Assembly (NCBI GenBank): GCA_963920765.1
Contig: OY987244.1
Coordinates: 1,676,501 to 1,740,500, forward strand
From: Ulota crispa
Lineage: Eukaryota > Streptophyta > Bryopsida > Orthotrichales > Orthotrichaceae
Length of the DNA stretch: 64,000 nucleotides
Reading direction: 5' to 3'
This document shows positions 58,885 to 64,000 of this stretch, piece by piece (the first letter of the stretch is position 1; every line of letters starts with the position of its first letter). Under the pieces are notes generated by a model, which worked only from the letters and a program-made list of their open reading frames with translations, did not search any database and was not told where the DNA came from. The position numbers and the translations under genes were made by a program.

Positions 58885-59292
58885 AAACAACCGTTGGGAG
58901 CGACTAGGTGGACACCCTGCAATTGCTATGCCGACACCATAGTCAAATCTATGAAATTTGAGAATATAATTACACTGGAAATAAAATCAAAGCAATACTT
59001 TAGAATACATCTGCGTTTATAAGCACTGCGAACATACCACAAATCTACCTCGAGTCAAACCAATAAATGAAGGGAGCAATTGGTTTAACTCCTAATTGTG
59101 TCATAAATGAGGCAAATTTGTTGTATGTTTGCAACGCTTGTAAACGCAGATGTACGCTAAAGGATGGCTTTGATTATATTTCATTTTTCAGTGTAATTAT
59201 ATTCTCAAATTTCATAGATTTGACTATGGGGGTGTCTGCATAGCAATTGGGGGGGGGTGTCCACCTAGTTGCTCCCTTATTGTTTTAGGCAT
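58885..59292. mobile_element. About 400-bp foldback MITE just upstream of the EMB8-like gene
   Basis: GGGAGCGACTAGGTGGACAC at the left pairs with GTGTCCACCTAGTTGCTCCC at the right, and the pairing goes on through CAAATCTATGAAATTTGAGA and its partner. It extends outwards a little further (AAACAA...). A 90-bp G/C-run difference and indels separate the arms. It begins about 100 bp upstream of the first ATG of the hydrolase gene, so it probably lies in the promoter or 5' leader. No clear target duplication. Confidence 0.8.
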
Positions 59293-59967
59293 TAAAACGC
59301 CTAAGAGCTACAAAATTATTTTCCCTAAGTCAATTTTTTTAAAAGATATAGTAAAAATAAAATAACATCGTGGTGTCAAATGTCGCTTAACATTCCAAAT
59401 CTAAATGCTTGTCACAAATTTTTTAAAAGGAATGATGTTGTTACTCATACCTAGCCAATTAGGACCTCAAGTGGCAAACAACATGGCTTTCAGATCATAG
59501 AGTCCTAAAGTTTGGGAAACAAGTTGCCCTTAAGTTTCTTTAGAATGATGTAAGTTTTTGGGTTTTGTAGCCCATATTTATATGATATTCATTTATGCAA
59601 TGCCAATTTTTTATTTAGGAAAATTTGGTCACAGCCAATAAGTTCAAAGTGTATATACTTGCAGCCTAATACTATGCTTAAAAAAAAACCCAATGTGGCC
59701 ATAACTACACACTCAAAGATTACCAAATAGCTTGAGAATTTATTAGTCCAAAACCAAAAAAAAAACCCAACAACCAATCCATTTCAAAATTATTTTAGAT
59801 TTCTTATTATGTGTGACCAAAAACATTTTAATTACACTTTTTGACCATTGCTTGGCAAGGAAACTATATTACATAGTAACCAGGCTTAGTATTTTTTTAA
59901 ATACGTACTTTGGTAGCAATATGGACGTAGAAGCATGTGAAATTTCTAATAAGGTCAACCTTTTAGT
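59293..59967. other. AT-rich DNA, nothing recognised
   Basis: No exon-like frame. The minus-strand frame 59,589-59,777 is hydrophobic and A/T-driven. Confidence 0.35.
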
Positions 59968-60906
59968 TTAATCCTTAAAGGCTTTTGACTATGTTTTCAT
60001 CAAAATTGCTCCAAAACTATCATCTCGCAAGTATCAAATTTTAGATTAAAATCATTTATAGACATATCTAACCATAAGATCTTGTAGTACATTGATACCT
60101 AGAAATGTGGAAAAAATTTCAAAAATATTTTGCCACATAGATTGTTAGATAATTGAGTGTAAATCATCAAAAAGTCATTTTTTTATCCTTACAAAAATCC
60201 GTGCAGCTGCACTTCACAAGGTCATATTTGTATGAAAATAATTTCAAAATGGTTGTAATATTTTGGATTGATTCTTTAGGGCAAGTCTAGTACACACTTA
60301 AAAAAATTCAAATCATTTCAAATTGCACAACACATAGGAAAAAGATAGTAAGTGAAAAGAAGTAGAGAATGATTCAAAACACTAAATTGTTAAGAATCTA
60401 TTATGAAAGTTTAAAATGCCAATCCCAATAGTCATAATGTTGTAATAAACAATGTACATCCTTTGGCTTTTATTTTTTTCCAAAACACTAAAAATTGAGT
60501 AAAACATAGGACTTAAAAGTTTTTTTTAGAGTAAGGAATCCATAATTGCCTGCAATTAGAATCTTCTCATAACTTTCATCTCATTAATCAAAATTGAATG
60601 ATACAAAGCTTCCCAACTACATATAAATCTAAAGAACCAATTTCAAACTATTGTTTTTTTAAATATTATTTTTGAAAAAAATTTGAGCTGCCGAGGCTGC
60701 TCTCAAAACAAAAAAAACAACATATCATGCATTAACTTTTGAAACATGTAGTCAAAAGTTATGAAAATTGTTGGACCTCAAAGTTACTCCTTGGGCACAC
60801 CATGCAAAAAAATTTAAAGGAAAAAAAAATGAAAAAGCCATTTGTAGTGAGCTCCCCAAAATTGCTATGTTACCAAAAAATCACTGTTTGGGCCTTTACG
60901 GGTTGA
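59968..60906. mobile_element. TTAA-type inverted-repeat element, 939 bp
   Basis: The left end is TTAATCCTTAAAGGC and the right end is GGGCCTTTACGGGTTGA, imperfect. Internal sequence around CAAAACACTAAATTGTTAAG matches 16,432-17,374, so the two are older siblings. One edge has decayed from TTAA to TTGA. Confidence 0.65.
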
Positions 60907-60984
60907 AAATGGGTTAGAAGAAATGAGCATGTAAGCTATTGTAACAACAAAATTTCAAAGAATTACTATTATGAAATCATCATA

Positions 60985-61646
60985 TTAACCCCTAAGCGCC
61001 CCTAGTTGGATCGATTGTCAGGGGTCATTTCAAACACTACTCCAGATTATTGTGTGCTGTGAGTCCAGTTTTGAGATTGGTTTGACTTCACCGTCGAAAG
61101 GGTCGAATGGGTGGTAGATGCACAAGGTTCAAAAAAATTTAGCCTCATTCACGGCACATCTTGCAATTTTATCATAGTCAAACATCAGTTGACCAAGAGG
61201 GAACCGGCTCTTTTTGGGAAGGGATCTGGTTTAGGGTGCAAAGTTCATGGTGTTACAAGAGGCGCCTTTCCCTAAAATTTTGGGATGGGTTCAAAGGTTT
61301 AGTTAGGTCCTGAATCCAAAATTTTGAGACATTTTCATATCTCCTTGGTGCTTTTTGGGAGGCTTGAACAGCAGGTACTAAAATGAGCTCTCCCCAAGAA
61401 TGTACGGTTTATCCTTGGGTGCGAACATGCGGAAACCTAAATTCTGTTGTACACCCTCACCTTGCATGAATCCCATGCATGTGTCCCAAACCATAAACAA
61501 CCATCACCACTCTCTCTCATGAGAAGTACCCCACCCCCAACCCCCAAGTATAGTCTGGGCTAGTACAAACCAGATTTGAATGTAATTTATTGCAAACTTT
61601 AATTTTCAAAAACCCAATTTGGGCACCAGGGGCACTCAGGGGTTAA
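60985..61646. mobile_element. TTAA-bounded inverted-repeat element, 662 bp
   Basis: The left end is TTAACCCCTAAGCGCCCCTA and the right end is AGGGGCACTCAGGGGTTAA. TTAA is exact at both edges. The inside is richer in G+C than its surroundings (61,000-61,560) and has no convincing frame. Confidence 0.78.
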
Positions 61647-63192
61647 AAAAAATTATAAATTTCACTCCAAACTTATGGATACATTGTTTGAATCAATTTT
61701 ACAAAAGGGTTTGAAACCTTTTGAATTTTATAATTGTGTATTAGTATGTTAATGGTGATGTTGGTCAATATAGTTGTGTAGGTAATGTCTCAATCTTAGA
61801 ATCTATAACATGTCTTTACACATCAATTTTGGTGTATTATTGCTTAGAACGTTTGTAAGGAGACTTTTTACATCTTTAGAGATAAAGAATATTTGACCTT
61901 AAAGACTTTAATCATAAAAGCAAAATGATGTTTCTTTGTGGGTCAAATTTCAATGTTTCACTTCAAAAAACTTACCTCCGTTTGTCAATAAATCCACATG
62001 TTGCTTCTTCCAAATTCTAGATGATAAAAATGCAATTTTTGTATTAAATTTTGATGATGGTCATCAAAATGACATTATAAATGCATCAAACTAATTTTGA
62101 AGGATTTTGGCTTGCAGAAGATGATTTCCTTCCTATTTCAAGTAACTCATATATGCTTAATATAAGTTTGAATATGTTTATTGATTTCATATCCATAAGC
62201 CCAAGCATGTATAAATTATACAAACACATAAAGATTTGTTATATGATATTGACCAAAAAGTAATCTCCTCAACTCAAACTCCTTGAAATGTATTTGGAAT
62301 TACCACAATATTCTTCTAACTTGTGTTTGGTCTTCAAGAGAGTTCTTAATAGTAACCAAAGGAATGAAACAACCAGCAATGTACAAAATACAAATACAAG
62401 TGTTTTGATTCAAAAAACCAAATCTAGCTTCTATCCAAAAATGCTTCCAACTCCATTGATTTTGAAGCGTTATTTAGTTTCAATTCCATCACCACCTTCA
62501 ATAGTGAGCAATAATCATACAATCAACATAAAATACTAAGCACAACCTACAAAATTCAACAAAGAAAATACCTAATTGAGTAATAATATACTATTACACA
62601 ACAATATATGGTGAATTTTTGGTTCCTGTACTTTTTTTGCAATATGAACTGTGAGTTATATCCTTTTTCAAGATTGCAAAGGCAAGACTCAATTTCCAAT
62701 TGCCATTTGCCATACATAAACACACCTTCTCACCTCTAAACTCTTCATTTTTTTGAAAGAGGTCAAACATATCCTTATAACATTGACAAACAATACTACT
62801 AAAAGACAATGATGACATAAACACTACCAAAACCTATCCATTCTTAAGCCTACATCCACCCTCATGCCGTATTTGTTCACCCAAATCTAATTAGTTTCTA
62901 AAGCACTTCGGGTCAAATGAACTCACAAAATCCGCTTATCCTTGACATCTAGTATCACACCACAAGAAGACACAAGTACCAAAAGAAGACAAAGAAATAC
63001 TAGTACATGTTACACCTTGAATCAAACAATTGAAAGCCTTTTACGTCATGCCCATGAAGCAGACTTTGTATTCCAACTCTTTGATGAACAATTTTGATAC
63101 GTGTCTACGTGCTCCAATAGGAAGCTACTACCTTCAACTTCAAAAATTCATAAAAATAAGTAAATTAGGGTTACGTTACTCAACTCCTGGAC
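61647..63192. other. AT-rich DNA, nothing recognised
   Basis: Short A/T-rich open frames at 62,081-62,539 and 62,594-62,830 have no exon signals. No paired repeats seen. Confidence 0.35.
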
Positions 63193-63666
63193 TCAAATGG
63201 CCTGAGTGCCTTTTAGGTCATGCTGGTCAGGGTCCACTGCCGGCGTCGCGGGCGTCGCGAGCCCAGCGTCCGAGGAAGAGGACGATGTTTTGTGGAGCTC
63301 AGACAAGCGCTGGCATTCCCGCTGCAGATCGGCAAGCATGTCCCGTATGATCTTCTCAGTGATGCCTCGGATGTAGCTGCTGAGTGGCCACGGCGGCTTG
63401 ATGGACGGCTCCACTACTTGCTCAAATGTCACCCACGATCCCACCACCGGATCCTCCCCCTCCGGTTCCGTTTTCGTTGCCGTTGCCGTTTCCTTTTCCG
63501 TTTCCGTTTCCGTTTGGGAAGCTTTCTCCACCGGATTGGCACTGGCGCTGGCGTTACTGGACAAAGCCTGCGTTGCTGCTGCCTCAGAGGCCCGCATTGG
63601 TTCGATCTTCCATGAGCCTGAAAACTTGCGCATCATCCCCCCTTGCTTCGCCAAATCGAATGACAG
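63193..63666 (-). CDS. 3' terminal exon of a possible START/polyketide-cyclase-like protein
   Basis: A minus-strand exon begins at an AG acceptor (GATTGCAG before CTGTCATTCG) and reads LSFDLAKQGGMMRKFSGSWK, IEP, a Ser/Thr/Glu-rich insert (ETETEKETATATKTEPEG), then VVGSWVTFEQVVEPSIKPPW and SSYIRGITEKIIRDMLADLQ, with the stop at 63,193-63,195. The FSGSWKIEP strand, the VTFEQVVEPS strand and a long C-terminal amphipathic helix fit the end of the SRPBCC/COQ10-like fold found in plant plastid or mitochondrial lipid-transport proteins. This assignment rests on pattern only. Upstream exons were not found in the remaining 330 bases and would lie beyond the right edge if the first intron is long. The plus-strand frames over the same bases are shadows. 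Confidence 0.5.
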   Translation of the reverse strand: MSFDLAKQGGMMRKFSGSWKIEPMRASEAAATQALSSNASASANPVEKASQTETETEKETATATKTEPEGEDPVVGSWVTFEQVVEPSIKPPWPLSSYIRGITEKIIRDMLADLQRECQRLSELHKTSSSSSDAGLATPATPAVDPDQHDLKGTQAI

Positions 63667-63690
63667 CTGCAATCCGCTCGTCAGGGTGTC

Positions 63691-63750
63691 AAACCCTAAC
63701 TCACTGCCTTAAACCCTAACTCACTGCCTTAAATCCTAATTCACTGCCTC
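63691..63750. repeat. Three 20-bp tandem repeats carrying telo-box-like words
   Basis: The unit AAACCCTAACTCACTGCCTT occurs twice perfectly (63,691-63,730) and a third time with four changes (63,731-63,750). Each copy has AAACCCTAA or a variant, the plant telo-box. It lies just upstream of the minus-strand exon. Confidence 0.92.
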
Positions 63751-63881
63751 AGTTGAAACCAGAAAGAGAAAGTCCACTTCGGTAGCCAATGGTCGATTGT
63801 AAGAATTTCAAAATGCCAGCAAAGAAAGTCGTGCAGTGAAACGGAAACCCAATAGTCCTCCTACTCCTCGTACACTTGAAC

Positions 63882-63953
63882 ATGCCCTTCCCAAAAGATC
63901 ACTCCCTCACCAAACCCGAAGAAAAGGAAGCAGCTATTTCAAGTCTATATAAG
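63882..63953 (+). CDS. Possible first exon of a divergent plus-strand gene
   Basis: An ATG at 63,882 reads MPFPKDHSLTKPEEKEAAIS and SLYK up to a strong donor (AAG|GTAAGG), 24 codons in phase 0. A second frame over the same bases (SKESRAVKRKPNSPPTPRTL) also looks protein-like and stops at TAA, so the assignment is open. TATATAAG at the exon end could alternatively be a TATA box for a gene starting beyond the window. Confidence 0.2.
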
Positions 63954-64000
63954 GTAAGGGCATCTATTACCAATATTGTACCTAATGGCATCACTCTCTA

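Noticed and set aside
63220-63719. Plus-strand frames of 97-131 codons
   Set aside because: Arg/Pro-rich shadows of the minus-strand exon that carries the strand and helix pattern.
1-64000. LTR retrotransposons, LINEs or other virus-like elements
   Set aside because: I found no long direct terminal repeats, primer-binding site, gag, reverse transcriptase or integrase motif in any frame.

Overview
The window reads as nuclear DNA of a land plant. Genes have GT-AG introns, there is an Em-type (group 1) LEA gene, an EMB8-like hydrolase with a targeting-type N-terminus, a MYB-like plus DDE PIF/Harbinger transposon and a CACTA element with the classic ends. Intergenic DNA is very AT-rich and exons are clearly richer in G+C. 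I cannot name the species. I recognise no LTR retrotransposon, LINE or reverse transcriptase. The non-genic DNA is instead crowded with short inverted-repeat DNA elements.

Layout. 1-5,000: exon-like pieces, mostly on the minus strand, of one or two unidentified genes or gene remnants, plus a small inverted-repeat element. 5,000-10,200: AT-rich DNA with a perfect 247-bp tandem duplication and a 400-bp foldback MITE. 10,223-13,081: a decayed PIF/Harbinger transposon with a MYB-like gene and a DDE_4 transposase. 13,100-27,200: an almost wall-to-wall mosaic of MITE-like elements, including several bounded by TTAA and starting CCCCTAAA, Mutator-like 400-bp MITEs with 9-bp duplications, and a nearly 1-kb hairpin. 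27,400-28,150: an AT microsatellite and a G-rich minisatellite. 28,900-36,303 (+): a complete 16-exon TPR (kinesin-light-chain-type) gene. 36,800-38,406: two more TTAA-bounded elements. 40,051-43,216: a non-autonomous CACTA element with a nested MITE and a minisatellite. 43,700-48,800: mixed remnants. 48,861-49,446 (-): the LEA gene, with a TATA box, an ABRE and an RY element upstream. 53,022-54,814: two TTAA-bounded elements. 55,268-58,780 (-): the seven-exon EMB8-like alpha/beta hydrolase gene, with a MITE just upstream. 59,968-61,646: two more TTAA-bounded elements. 63,193-63,666 (-): the 3' exon of a possible START/polyketide-cyclase-like gene, with 20-bp tandem telo-box repeats next to it.

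The confidently modelled host genes (TPR, LEA, EMB8-like) are unrelated in function and do not form a pathway. The most unusual feature is the TTAA-bounded CCCCTAAA inverted-repeat superfamily: about a dozen paired copies and several fragments in 64 kb, some able to fold into long hairpins.
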